From the NCBI RefSeq assembly GCF_002795405.1, contig NZ_PHGZ01000020.1, positions 91,626-155,625 on the forward strand: a DNA stretch of 64,000 nucleotides, in the 5' to 3' direction. The notes below the pieces were generated by a model. That model was not told where the DNA came from, ran no database searches, and saw only the letters and a program-made list of their open reading frames with translations. Within the stretch, counting starts at the first letter, position 1, and each line of letters begins with the position of its first letter. The translations under genes were made by a program, and so were the position numbers. This DNA is from Caviibacterium pharyngocola (GTDB lineage: Bacteria > Pseudomonadota > Gammaproteobacteria > Enterobacterales > Pasteurellaceae). Positions 24,835 through 33,588 of this stretch are shown in pieces.

Positions 24835-25992
24835 TTAAATAATTTTCTCGTAAATCGCCCGAATATCCGCTTTTGACATTTCTTTCGGATTATTATCAAG
24901 CAAACGTCTTACCGTAAATGCGGAATCAACTAATTCATCCAACACATTTTCCGAAATTCCGACCGCTCTTAAATCACATTTAATGTCAAGATCACGAATT
25001 AATGCGTAAAGCTCATCAATCATTTTCTCGGCGGCTTCACGTTGCGAACAACCCGCCACATCCAATCCCATTACTTGAGCAACTTTGGCAAATTTTTCTT
25101 CACAAGCATCAAGATTAAATTTCATTACGTCAGGTAATAAAATTGAGTTCGCTAATCCGTGAGGAATATGATATTTACCACCCAACGGGTAGGATAAAGC
25201 GTGAATCGCCACGGTACTGGAAGTTGCGATACAAGCACCGCCGAAATAAGAGCCCAACAGCATATTTTCACGGGCTTGCAGATTTTTGCCGTCTTGATAA
25301 GCGGTGCGAATATTAGCGGAAATTAATTCGATCGCTTTTAAGGCAAAAGTATCGCTAAACGGGCTGGATTTTTTGGAAATATAACATTCTAATGCGTGGC
25401 AGAACGCGTCAATACCGGTATTTGCCGTAATATGCGGCGGCAGACCAATCGTCATTACCGGATCGAGAATGACGCAATTCGGCAACATTTTTTCATCCAC
25501 AATTCCGACTTTTAACTCACGTTCAGGAATTAATACGATTGAATTTTGTGTTGCTTCCGAACCGGTTCCGGATGTGGTCGGCACCATAATAGTCGGCAGT
25601 CCGCGACGTTTAAATTTTGCTTTGCCGTCAGCCACATCCTGTAAACTGACGTCATTATTCAACAAAATAGCCACTAATTTTGCCGTATCCATTGCCGAAC
25701 CGCCGCCGATACCGATAATGACTTGCGAATTCATATTTTTTGCAGCAAGATAAATATCATTCACTTTGTCGATAGGTGGCTCAGGCGGTGTATCGTTAAT
25801 GATATTTACGCTAATCCCTGATTTTTCTAACAGTTCTTTAGGCTGATTAATCAAGCCGGTATTAAATACGCCTTGATCCGTAATAATTAATACATTTTTG
25901 GCACCGTATTCATTCACTACATCGACGATTTGACCGATACAACCTGCTCCGCCAATGATTTTGTTGGTGTGAAATAAAGAATAATTATTCAT
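24835..25992 (-). CDS. iron-containing alcohol dehydrogenase
   Basis: This 385-residue enzyme belongs to the Fe-ADH family: NAD-binding IGIGGGSAMDTAK (GGGS at 96-99), PTTSGTGSEAT, and metal residues consistent with Asp195, His199 (NTGIDAFCHALE), His264 and His278 (HIPHGLANS). It would reduce an aldehyde or oxidise an alcohol or hydroxyacid using NAD(H). It starts 6 bases after the hydroxyacid dehydrogenase gene. The substrate in the island is unknown; oxidising or reducing a C2-C4 intermediate is plausible. Confidence 0.88.
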   Translation of the reverse strand: MNNYSLFHTNKIIGGAGCIGQIVDVVNEYGAKNVLIITDQGVFNTGLINQPKELLEKSGISVNIINDTPPEPPIDKVNDIYLAAKNMNSQVIIGIGGGSAMDTAKLVAILLNNDVSLQDVADGKAKFKRRGLPTIMVPTTSGTGSEATQNSIVLIPERELKVGIVDEKMLPNCVILDPVMTIGLPPHITANTGIDAFCHALECYISKKSSPFSDTFALKAIELISANIRTAYQDGKNLQARENMLLGSYFGGACIATSSTVAIHALSYPLGGKYHIPHGLANSILLPDVMKFNLDACEEKFAKVAQVMGLDVAGCSQREAAEKMIDELYALIRDLDIKCDLRAVGISENVLDELVDSAFTVRRLLDNNPKEMSKADIRAIYEKII

Positions 25993-25998
25993 TTGATA

Positions 25999-26982
25999 TT
26001 ACTCCGATTTATTCCATTTAGGATGTTGATATACTTCCGGATTGCAAACATAAGACCACTTTTCACCATTAATTACAGCTAAAACCCCTTGTGCCGCCAT
26101 AGTTGCGACACCCGACGCTGCTTCTTTAGTTTGACCCGCCATATGCGGTGAAACAGTTACGTTATCTAATTCAAATAATGGTGAGTTAATATCAACAGGC
26201 TCATTGGCAAAGACATCTAAGCCTGCAGTATGGATTCGTTTTTGCTCAAGTGCTTTGGTTAATGCAACTTCATCAACAACTTCTCCTCTAGCGCAATTAA
26301 TTAAAATTGTATGTGGATTCATTAAATTTAATTGTTCTTCACCAATTAGGTTTCTGGTTGCCTCAGTTAACGGTGTGTGAATAGAAATAACGTGAGAATC
26401 TTTAATGACATCTTCTAAGGTTGAACAATAAATATAACCTTCATTTTCAATTACTTTCTTATCAACAAAGGGATCATAAATTTTAATGTTCATTCCAATC
26501 GCTTTAGACATTTGAGCCAGAATTGACCCGATTCGACCATATCCGACTAATCCCAGTGTCTTGCCGTTTAGTTCATAAGCCTTATAGCTACTTCTGATAG
26601 CAAAATTTCCGTTTCGCATTTCCTTATCCGAACGAACTAAATCTTTGGCGCAAGCAAACATTAATGCAAATGCGTGTTCCGCAACGGATCGTGTATTGGC
26701 ACCGGGAGCAATAACAACAGGAATACCTAATTCGGTGGCAGTTTTAACATCAACATCATCAACTCCAACACCCGGTCTACCTATTACTTTAAGATTCTTA
26801 GCTTGCAATAACGTTTCTCTGTCAATAGAACCGATACGGATAATTAAACCGTCGGCATCAAGCAACTCCGGTAACATAACTTTAGGATTTCCGTCATTAG
26901 TAATCGCAATATTTGCGCCGGCTTTCTCCAGAACCTCCATTCCGTCATCGTGTAAACGATGTGAAATTACTACTTTTTTCAT
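25999..26982 (-). CDS. D-2-hydroxyacid dehydrogenase (SerA/PdxB-like)
   Basis: This 327-residue protein has NAD motif GLVGYGRIGS (144-153) and the catalytic trio Arg232 (NCARGEVVDE), Glu261 (NEPVD) and His280 (VSPHMAGQT). It would interconvert a 2-hydroxyacid and a 2-ketoacid. The ATG at 26982 is preceded by GGAG at proper spacing, favouring it over the in-frame ATG at 27003. It follows a strong terminator (27015-27065), so it probably begins a second transcript with the alcohol dehydrogenase and TctBAC. Confidence 0.88.
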   Translation of the reverse strand: MKKVVISHRLHDDGMEVLEKAGANIAITNDGNPKVMLPELLDADGLIIRIGSIDRETLLQAKNLKVIGRPGVGVDDVDVKTATELGIPVVIAPGANTRSVAEHAFALMFACAKDLVRSDKEMRNGNFAIRSSYKAYELNGKTLGLVGYGRIGSILAQMSKAIGMNIKIYDPFVDKKVIENEGYIYCSTLEDVIKDSHVISIHTPLTEATRNLIGEEQLNLMNPHTILINCARGEVVDEVALTKALEQKRIHTAGLDVFANEPVDINSPLFELDNVTVSPHMAGQTKEAASGVATMAAQGVLAVINGEKWSYVCNPEVYQHPKWNKSE

Positions 26983-27014
26983 TTCATTCTCCACAAGAAT
27001 CAATAGTAAGAAAT

Positions 27015-27065
27015 AAAAGTGCGGCCTTTTTTAGAAAAGTTTTGAAAAAACCAACCGCACTTTTT
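27015..27065 (-). terminator. internal terminator dividing the island
   Basis: AAAAGTGCGG (27015-27024) and CCGCACTTTTT (27055-27065) pair, extended by TTTTTT/AAAAAA around a 12-base loop. Read on the minus strand the stem follows the DapA-family stop (27073) and ends in T-rich sequence before the next start at 26982. One arm is an exact uptake signal, the other differs in the last base. Confidence 0.78.
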
Positions 27066-27072
27066 AGCTTTG

Positions 27073-27951
27073 TTATTTGTAGTATTCAAAAACTTCCAGC
27101 AATGCTTGATCTATTGCCGGATTATTGGCGCAGTTGGACGGCTCTTTTGCAATACCAACATTATGACCTCTTAATTGGGCCGCCCGTTTTACCACGGAAT
27201 TAGGATTACCTTTTGCCATTACATTACGGAACGCACGAATTTTTTTCTGGGCTTCGTTAGCTTTTTCAAAATTGCCTTGTTTCCATTGTTCGTAAATTTC
27301 TACCATTAATTCAGGGAAAACATTGGAGCATCCGCTAATTGCACCGGTACCACCGGCTAACAATGTCCATAAAATTAGCGAATCATTACCAGCCATAACA
27401 CTTAAACGCGGATCGGTATTTTCAATATATTTCAATGAATTATCGAAATTTCCACTACTATCTTTTATACCAATAATGTTTTCGTATTTAGCTAACTTTT
27501 TCACCGTTGTGTAATCAATGTTATTCCCTGTACGAGCCGGAATGTTGTACATTAAAATTGGTAAATTTACTGCTTCGGCTACTTGGCTAAAATGACGATA
27601 AAGATCATCTTGTGATACTTGAATAAAATAAGGAGAAATTACTGAAAGCAAATCAACTCCAAGATCTTGAACTTCTTTAGAAAATTCAATAGTTTCTTTA
27701 GTCGTAATACCGCCCGTACCCGCATACACAGGCACGCGACCATTTACGTGTTTTACCGTTTCTTTAATAATTTCTAATTTTTCTGCTCGGTCAAAGGCAT
27801 AAAACTCACCATTAGTACCCAAAGTAAAAATGCCGTGCACGCCCGCATTAATCAAATAATCAATAAAATCACGGTATGCGCCTGCATTAAAACGTTGATT
27901 ATCATCAAGAGCTGTTAAGATTGGTGTAACAATACCTTCTGGTTTAAACAT
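27073..27951 (-). CDS. DapA-family aldolase/lyase
   Basis: This 292-residue protein is a class I aldolase of the dihydrodipicolinate synthase family: GTNGEF (45-50), Tyr135 (PILMYNIP) and the Schiff-base Lys163 (IIGIKDSSGN). Because lysine genes lie elsewhere and this gene sits between sugar-acid enzymes, a catabolic activity on a 2-keto acid or a 2-keto-3-deoxy acid is more likely than DHDP synthesis. It follows pdxA2-like by 20 bases. Specific substrate cannot be inferred. Confidence 0.85.
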   Translation of the reverse strand: MFKPEGIVTPILTALDDNQRFNAGAYRDFIDYLINAGVHGIFTLGTNGEFYAFDRAEKLEIIKETVKHVNGRVPVYAGTGGITTKETIEFSKEVQDLGVDLLSVISPYFIQVSQDDLYRHFSQVAEAVNLPILMYNIPARTGNNIDYTTVKKLAKYENIIGIKDSSGNFDNSLKYIENTDPRLSVMAGNDSLILWTLLAGGTGAISGCSNVFPELMVEIYEQWKQGNFEKANEAQKKIRAFRNVMAKGNPNSVVKRAAQLRGHNVGIAKEPSNCANNPAIDQALLEVFEYYK

Positions 27952-27971
27952 AATTATTTTCCTCGCGTTAT

Positions 27972-28973
27972 TTATTGGTTTGCGTATTTAATATTTGCCA
28001 TTTTGGCGCCTAGATAGAGGGCTTCGGTCATACTGCGGCTGTCTGCGATGCCTTTTCCGGCGATTGGGAATGCGGTTCCGTGATCCACTGAAGTGCGGAT
28101 AAACGGTAAGCCGACGGTAACATTCACACCGGTATCAAACCCTAAGAGTTTGATTGGGATATGTCCTTGGTCGTGGTACATCACGACCACCATATCGAAT
28201 TCGTTTAAGTTTGCAGCGCGGTGGAAAAGGGTGTCCGGTGGAACTGGGCCGGTGACATTAAAGCCTTTGGCTTGTGCAGCTTTGATTGCCGGTACGATTT
28301 CTTTTTCGTCTTCATCTCCGAACATTCCGTTTTCGCCGGAATGCGGATTTAGTCCGGCAACGGCAATGCGCGGGTTGGCGAAACCGAGCATTCTTGCGTT
28401 TTCTTCCGCCAAATCAATGACCGTCGCTACGCGTTCTTTGGTAACTAAATCGCAAGCTTTGCGTAGTTGAACGTGTGTTGTGACGTGAATAACATTAAGC
28501 TTTTCACTGGTCAGCATCATTGAATAATCTTTTGTGTGACTTAATGTGGCAAGAATTTCCGTGTGTCCGGGAAACATTTTGCCGCCGGCGTGTAAGGCTT
28601 CTTTATTTAAAGGTGCGGTGACAATGGCGTGAATTTTTCCGTCTAATGTGAGCTGCACGGCTTTTTCGATAAACTCATACGCAGCTCTGCCGGCGCGCGG
28701 ATCCACTTGAGCAAAAGGTAAATCCGCCGGCAAGTTATCTAAATCCAAAATATCGATATAGCCGAATTCGCCGGTAAAATTATCCAAATTTTCCACCGCT
28801 CTTAGGGTCAGTTTAGAATTTACAATCGGCAATGCGCGTTGCATAATTTTTTTATCACCAATTACAATGGGATGTGCCAATTCGTAAATACGTTTATCTT
28901 CCAAGGCTTTAATAATCACTTCCGGACCGATGCCCGCCGCATCACCCATTGTGATGCCTAAAATAGGTTTCAT
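27972..28973 (-). CDS. pdxA2: PdxA2-type 4-phospho-acid dehydrogenase
   Basis: This 333-residue protein has PdxA features: ITMGDAAGIGPEVI, the metal-binding His137 (PGHTEIL), His211 (NPHSGENG) and His267/271 (YHDQGHIPIK). Vitamin-B6 PdxA and the catabolic PdxA2 share these. Its place next to a DUF1537 kinase is the diagnostic pattern for PdxA2, which oxidatively decarboxylates threonate- or erythronate-4-phosphate to dihydroxyacetone phosphate. It starts 16 bases after the kinase gene. Confidence 0.87.
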   Translation of the reverse strand: MKPILGITMGDAAGIGPEVIIKALEDKRIYELAHPIVIGDKKIMQRALPIVNSKLTLRAVENLDNFTGEFGYIDILDLDNLPADLPFAQVDPRAGRAAYEFIEKAVQLTLDGKIHAIVTAPLNKEALHAGGKMFPGHTEILATLSHTKDYSMMLTSEKLNVIHVTTHVQLRKACDLVTKERVATVIDLAEENARMLGFANPRIAVAGLNPHSGENGMFGDEDEKEIVPAIKAAQAKGFNVTGPVPPDTLFHRAANLNEFDMVVVMYHDQGHIPIKLLGFDTGVNVTVGLPFIRTSVDHGTAFPIAGKGIADSRSMTEALYLGAKMANIKYANQ

Positions 28974-28989
28974 TTTTTACTCCTTATTT

Positions 28990-30261
28990 CTAGGGTCTGT
29001 TGACCTTATTCTGTATAAAATCGATGGTTTTCCATAAAACCGTTTCGGAACCAAAACCGCCGGCTTTCGTAATAATCGGAATGTGGGAAAAAGGCGTCGA
29101 AGGGAAATAACCGAAAGGCACGCCGCTTTCGATTTCTCCGCCGATTCGATAACGTTTACCGCCTAATTTTTTCGCCACACCGACGGCAATATCACCGCCG
29201 GTTAAAAATAATCCGCCGATATTGAAATGAATTTCCGTTAAAATTGCCGCACTTAATTTCGATAATTCTTGGCAAATCATTTCGCCCAAAGTTGCGCGAT
29301 CCAGTTGATATTGTCGGCAAAGGGTGTCAATGTTTTCTCGTGCGGCAAGGGAATTGTCGGTTTGTAATAAAACGTGATGTTTTTCACGCAAGCGATGAAT
29401 AACTTTTTGTTTTATCCGTTCAAGATTGCTATCGCGGCGAAGCAGGCTTTCCGTCGGTATAACGATTGGTGTTAAATGAGAATGCTGTGCGACATATTCC
29501 GCTTGTCGGCGGGTTTTCTCACTCATTGATCCGATAACAAAGAAAATCGGTAATGCGGATTGCACGTCAAAGTGCGGTCTTTTTTCACTGAAAATCGACT
29601 GCGCTAAACCGGATGAACCCACCAAAATATGCGGTTCGTTAAGTTGAGCGGCGATTTGATTAATACGTTGTAAATCTTGTTCGTTTTCTGCATCAAAACA
29701 AACGATTAAAGAAGAATTTTGTGAGCAATTTTCTTTAATAATACTTAAACAATCCGATTGTCTTAATAAATCCAAATGAATACGAAGCTGCGGAATCGCC
29801 GTTTGCGCGGCGATAATCTGCCGTACGTCTGAAGAAATAATCGGTGTTTTTGGATCGGTGGCGAACTCGGTTTCGATTAACGGTTGATTATGTACATAGC
29901 ATATGCCGTTTTTAATCGTTCTACCCGCTTTAGGAAGCGCCGGACAAAAAAGAGCGAGCTTACGTTGTGCTGCTTGTAAGCAACTTTCTATTTCCGCACC
30001 GATATTACCGCGCAGTGTCGAGTCGATTTTTTTATAAATACAAGCCGAAATAGGTTGTGAAGAAATGACTTGATAAACAGATTTTTGAGCGTTTTCAATC
30101 GTCATTGCTCGTGAATCGGTGTTCACCACAATGACATCTGCCGAATCATCATATGATTGCGAAAAATCTACCATTACGTCCACAGATAGCCCTTGTAGGC
30201 TAAATTGAACGCCGGTATCGTTAGCTCCGGTAAAGTCGTCGGCAATCACAAACAATTTCAT
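28990..30261 (-). CDS. dtnK: four-carbon acid sugar kinase (DUF1537)
   Basis: This 423-residue kinase has the OtnK/DtnK layout: KLFVIADDFTGANDTGVQFS at the N-terminus, IYKKIDSTLRGNIG in the middle (substrate region) and C-terminal ATP-binding GGLFLTGGDIA and SGVPFGYF. Members phosphorylate C4 sugar acids such as D-threonate and D-erythronate. It begins the operon, about 60 bases downstream of a CRP-like site and 100 bases downstream of a perfect palindrome. The dtnK name is by context with pdxA2. Confidence 0.85.
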   Translation of the reverse strand: MKLFVIADDFTGANDTGVQFSLQGLSVDVMVDFSQSYDDSADVIVVNTDSRAMTIENAQKSVYQVISSQPISACIYKKIDSTLRGNIGAEIESCLQAAQRKLALFCPALPKAGRTIKNGICYVHNQPLIETEFATDPKTPIISSDVRQIIAAQTAIPQLRIHLDLLRQSDCLSIIKENCSQNSSLIVCFDAENEQDLQRINQIAAQLNEPHILVGSSGLAQSIFSEKRPHFDVQSALPIFFVIGSMSEKTRRQAEYVAQHSHLTPIVIPTESLLRRDSNLERIKQKVIHRLREKHHVLLQTDNSLAARENIDTLCRQYQLDRATLGEMICQELSKLSAAILTEIHFNIGGLFLTGGDIAVGVAKKLGGKRYRIGGEIESGVPFGYFPSTPFSHIPIITKAGGFGSETVLWKTIDFIQNKVNRP

Positions 30262-30321
30262 AAAATTTATTTCCTTTCCGTTTTATGCACGAAAAGTATA
30301 TGAAAAAAATCATTATGAAAC

Positions 30322-30337
30322 CGTGATGAATATCACA
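30322..30337. promoter_or_regulatory. candidate CRP site for the acid-sugar operon
   Basis: CGTGA-TGAATA-TCACA matches TGTGA-N6-TCACA at nine of ten positions, 60 bases upstream of the kinase start codon. Confidence 0.6.
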
Positions 30338-30360
30338 AAAATGAATAAATAAAATCTTTT

Positions 30361-30376
30361 TGATTATAAATAATCA
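30361..30376. promoter_or_regulatory. palindromic candidate operator
   Basis: TGATTA-TAAA-TAATCA has perfect 6-base arms upstream of the kinase gene and the CRP-like site. It is a plausible binding site for the cluster's DeoR-type regulator; no second full copy was seen. Confidence 0.4.
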
Positions 30377-30395
30377 TTTTCTAGATTTAAAGTTC

Positions 30396-31694
30396 CTACC
30401 TATACCTATCCAAAAACCGATAATAATTCGTTCCGATAAACAGCGCGGCTTTTTTGGCGAGGCGGCCGCCGCGAATAGAAGGGACTTTTAGCACTTCGAA
30501 GGTGGAAAGGCGTTCGTCGTTGCCTAAAATGGCTTCGGCGATAATTCGCCCTGCCAAGCCGGTTAAGGCGACGCCGTGGCCGGAATAGCCTTGGGCGAAG
30601 TAAATGTTCGGTGCGATGCGTCCGAAGTGCGGGTTGGCGTTGATGGTCATATCAATCGGTCCACCCCAACCGTAATCGATTTTGACGTTTTCCAGTTGAG
30701 GGAATACGGCGAGCATATTTTTGCGCATTACTTCGATCATATTATGTTCGGAGCTGGAATCGCTGCCGAATAATAGGCGATTGTCCGCGCTTAAGCGGTA
30801 ATAATCCAATAAATAGTTGTTGTCGCAGACGGACATTCCGTTGTTGATGACGCTGTCCGCCGTTTGTTGATCTAAGGGTTCCGTTGCGATGATGAAACTT
30901 TCCACCGGCAGAATTTTTTTTGCGATGCCGTGGTGAATGGTTTTCGGTAACGCGGCGATATAAGCGTTTGTGGCTAAGACGACGTCTTTTGCAATCACGG
31001 AAGAAACGTCGGTTTTTACTTTGACTTTCGATTTGCCGATGCGTAAATCGATCACCGGCGATTGTTCGTAAATTTCCACGCCGAGATCAAGGCAAGCTTT
31101 GGCTAGACCCAAACAATAATTAAGCGGATGTAGATGACCGGAATTGCTGTCGAACAAGGCGCCTTGATAAATTTTGCTGCCGAGATGACGTTCCAGTTGC
31201 GCTTTATCCCAAAGTTGCATTTTTTCATAGCCGAAGATTTCTCGGCTGGCTTTTTCGATCGCGATCAGATCATCCAGACGACGTTGGTTGAGCGCGAGGG
31301 TTGCGTAGCCTTTGCGCCAATCGCATTGGATCTGATATTTTTTAATCCGTTCATCAATAATATCAATGGCTTCGAGGGACATTTTCCAGAGTTTATTCGC
31401 AACGTCAAATCCCACTTGCTTAATGTATTCGTCAATGCCGTCCTCAAACCCGTTAATCGCTTGACCTCCGCTACGACCGGAAGCGCCGAAGCCGATTCGT
31501 GCGCCTTCCAGTACAATGACTTTTTTTCCTTGTTCCGCTAATTCAAGTGCGGTGGATAAACCGAGAAAACCGGCGCCGATAACACAAACGTCGGCGGATT
31601 GTCTTTTTAATAACGGCGGACATTCAAGGTGAAGATTGCAAGTGTCTGAATAATAGGATTGAATATGATCTTGGTGTGAATAGGTAAGTAGCAT
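30396..31694 (-). CDS. FAD-dependent amine oxidase (OrdL/PuuB-like)
   Basis: This 432-residue flavoprotein has the FAD motif VCVIGAGFLGLSTALELAEQ (about 36-55) and a second ARIGFGASGRSGGQAINGF. It ends with an FAD-contacting YFAQGYSGHGVALTGLAG. It resembles gamma-glutamylputrescine oxidase and OrdL-type proteins of Haemophilus. It is divergent from a polyamine-type binding protein at 31902, supporting a role in oxidising an amine or its glutamylated form. No other puu genes are present. Confidence 0.82.
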   Translation of the reverse strand: MLLTYSHQDHIQSYYSDTCNLHLECPPLLKRQSADVCVIGAGFLGLSTALELAEQGKKVIVLEGARIGFGASGRSGGQAINGFEDGIDEYIKQVGFDVANKLWKMSLEAIDIIDERIKKYQIQCDWRKGYATLALNQRRLDDLIAIEKASREIFGYEKMQLWDKAQLERHLGSKIYQGALFDSNSGHLHPLNYCLGLAKACLDLGVEIYEQSPVIDLRIGKSKVKVKTDVSSVIAKDVVLATNAYIAALPKTIHHGIAKKILPVESFIIATEPLDQQTADSVINNGMSVCDNNYLLDYYRLSADNRLLFGSDSSSEHNMIEVMRKNMLAVFPQLENVKIDYGWGGPIDMTINANPHFGRIAPNIYFAQGYSGHGVALTGLAGRIIAEAILGNDERLSTFEVLKVPSIRGGRLAKKAALFIGTNYYRFLDRYR

Positions 31695-31901
31695 AAAACC
31701 CGATAAATAAGAAAATTTTTCGCAGATATTACTCTCATAAGAAGATATGTCAAACTTTTCGCTATAAAATAGACGAATATCTGTTATACTTCGTTCAACT
31801 TTTTTCTTAAAAGTTTCGTTTTATTCAATAAAACAAATTTATTTTTAACCGCACTTTAATCTTACGTCGTATTTATAACATCGACTTCGGAGGACGAAAA
31901 A

Positions 31902-32951
31902 TTGAAAAAAATCATTGCTCGCGCAATCACTTCTCTTTTCTTTATTACCTTATCTCTTTTCAGTAACCTAAGTTTCGCCAAAGAAAAACTCTATGTTTAC
32001 AACTGGACCGATTATATTCCTTCAAGTTTAATCGCCGAATTTACCAAAGAAACCGGCATTGAAGTCATTTATTCGACTTTTGAAAGCAACGAAGAAATGT
32101 ATGCCAAATTAAAATTACTTTCGCAAAATACCGGCTATGATCTGGTTTTTCCATCCAGTTATTATGTGGGAAAAATGGTGAAAGAAGGTATGTTGCAACC
32201 GCTTGATCATAATAAACTGTCCAATTTTAAACAAATTCCGCAACATTTATTGAATAAAGAATTCGATCCGAATAATCGTTATTCTTTGCCTTATGTTTAC
32301 GGTTTAACCGGTATCGGCGTAAATGCGGAAGAAATTCCATTACAAAATATCACCGGCTGGGCGGATTTATGGAACCCGCAATACAAAGGAAAAGTGTTGC
32401 TCACCAGCGATGCGCGCGAAGTGTTCCACATCGCGTTATTATTAAACGGAAAATCGCCGAATACTACCGATGAAGCGGAGATCAAAGCGGCTTACGAACG
32501 TTTGTTAGCCTTACTACCGAATGTGTCGGTGTTTAACTCCGATTCGCCGGAAGTGCCTTATGTGCAAGGCGAAGTGTCTTTAGGGATGATTTGGAACGGT
32601 TCCGCTTATTTGGGCAATAAAGAAAATAACCATATTCGATTTGTTTATCCGAAGGAAGGCGCTATTTTCTGGATGGATAATTACGCCATTCCGAAAACCG
32701 CGAAAAATGTCGCAAATGCCTATAAATTCATTGATTTCCTCCTTCGTCCGGAAAGCGCCAAAGTGGTTGTGGAACGAATGGGATTCTCGATGCCGAATGA
32801 AGGCGTGAAAGCGTTATTGGATCCGTCCATCGCCGATAATCCGGTGTTATTCCCACCGGCGGAAGAAGTGGAAAAAGGCATTTTACAAGGTGATGTGGGC
32901 GATGCCGTAGATATTTATGAAAAATATTGGAATAAATTAAAAACCAATTAA
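31902..32951 (+). CDS. potD: PotD-like spermidine/putrescine-binding protein
   Basis: This 349-residue periplasmic binding protein has signal peptide [20 protein letters not shown] ending SFA-KE. The mature start [20 protein letters not shown] is the PotD hallmark, followed by [20 protein letters not shown]. The start is TTG at 31902: CGGAGG lies 7 bases upstream and no ATG gives this signal peptide. No potABC genes are present, so it is a solitary binding protein, as with the second PotD of H. influenzae. Confidence 0.9.
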   Translation: MKKIIARAITSLFFITLSLFSNLSFAKEKLYVYNWTDYIPSSLIAEFTKETGIEVIYSTFESNEEMYAKLKLLSQNTGYDLVFPSSYYVGKMVKEGMLQPLDHNKLSNFKQIPQHLLNKEFDPNNRYSLPYVYGLTGIGVNAEEIPLQNITGWADLWNPQYKGKVLLTSDAREVFHIALLLNGKSPNTTDEAEIKAAYERLLALLPNVSVFNSDSPEVPYVQGEVSLGMIWNGSAYLGNKENNHIRFVYPKEGAIFWMDNYAIPKTAKNVANAYKFIDFLLRPESAKVVVERMGFSMPNEGVKALLDPSIADNPVLFPPAEEVEKGILQGDVGDAVDIYEKYWNKLKTN

Positions 32952-32956
32952 CCGAC

Positions 32957-32990
32957 AAAAACGCCGCTTTTTCTGCGGCGTTTGTTTTTT
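32957..32990 (+). terminator. terminator after potD
   Basis: AACGCCGC and GCGGCGTT pair around TTTTTCT, then TGTTTTTT, just after the potD stop codon. Confidence 0.85.
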
Positions 32991-33000
32991 AATAATAAGA

Positions 33001-33465
33001 TTATTTTCTTGCAAGCGGCGGAACAAAGCAAATGCCCATATCCCAAGGTTGTTCGATCCACGTATTTTGCGGAATATCCACAATATAATCGTCCACCAAC
33101 GCCGCGCCTGCCGGTTTTGCAAATACAGTCACGAAACGCGCGTTCGGGTAAAGTTCACGAATAGCGCGAGCGGTATTACCGGTATCGACCAAATCGTCCA
33201 CCACGATAAATCCTTCGCCGCCATTATCCACTTGCGCGGCGTGTAATACGTTTAATTCGCCTTGTTTATTATGGTCATAACTTGAAATACACACGGTTTC
33301 AATGTGACGAATGCCTAATTCACGCGCTAAAACCGCTGCCGGAAACAAACCGCCGCGACTTACCGCAATGATACCTTTCCATTGTGCCGCCGGCAGTAAT
33401 TGCTCGGCTAATTTTCTAGCGTGCATTTGGAACATATCCCAAGTGACAACATATTTTTCGCTCAT
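33001..33465 (-). CDS. gpt: xanthine-guanine phosphoribosyltransferase
   Basis: This 154-residue enzyme salvages xanthine and guanine with PRPP. It has [18 protein letters not shown] near the N-terminus and the PRPP loop [15 protein letters not shown] (about 83-97), with a C-terminal [11 protein letters not shown]. Length fits the E. coli and Haemophilus enzymes. It lies back-to-back with pepD, and no operon partner is visible. Confidence 0.95.
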   Translation of the reverse strand: MSEKYVVTWDMFQMHARKLAEQLLPAAQWKGIIAVSRGGLFPAAVLARELGIRHIETVCISSYDHNKQGELNVLHAAQVDNGGEGFIVVDDLVDTGNTARAIRELYPNARFVTVFAKPAGAALVDDYIVDIPQNTWIEQPWDMGICFVPPLARK

Positions 33466-33588
33466 AACTCACCTTAAATAATATTGGCGGGTAAAATGCT
33501 ACCCAATAAATAAAATTGGGTTAGGATAACCTGAAAAACGATTTTATGCTATTATTTTAAGAAACTTTTTCATTAAAGGAGAGAATAT

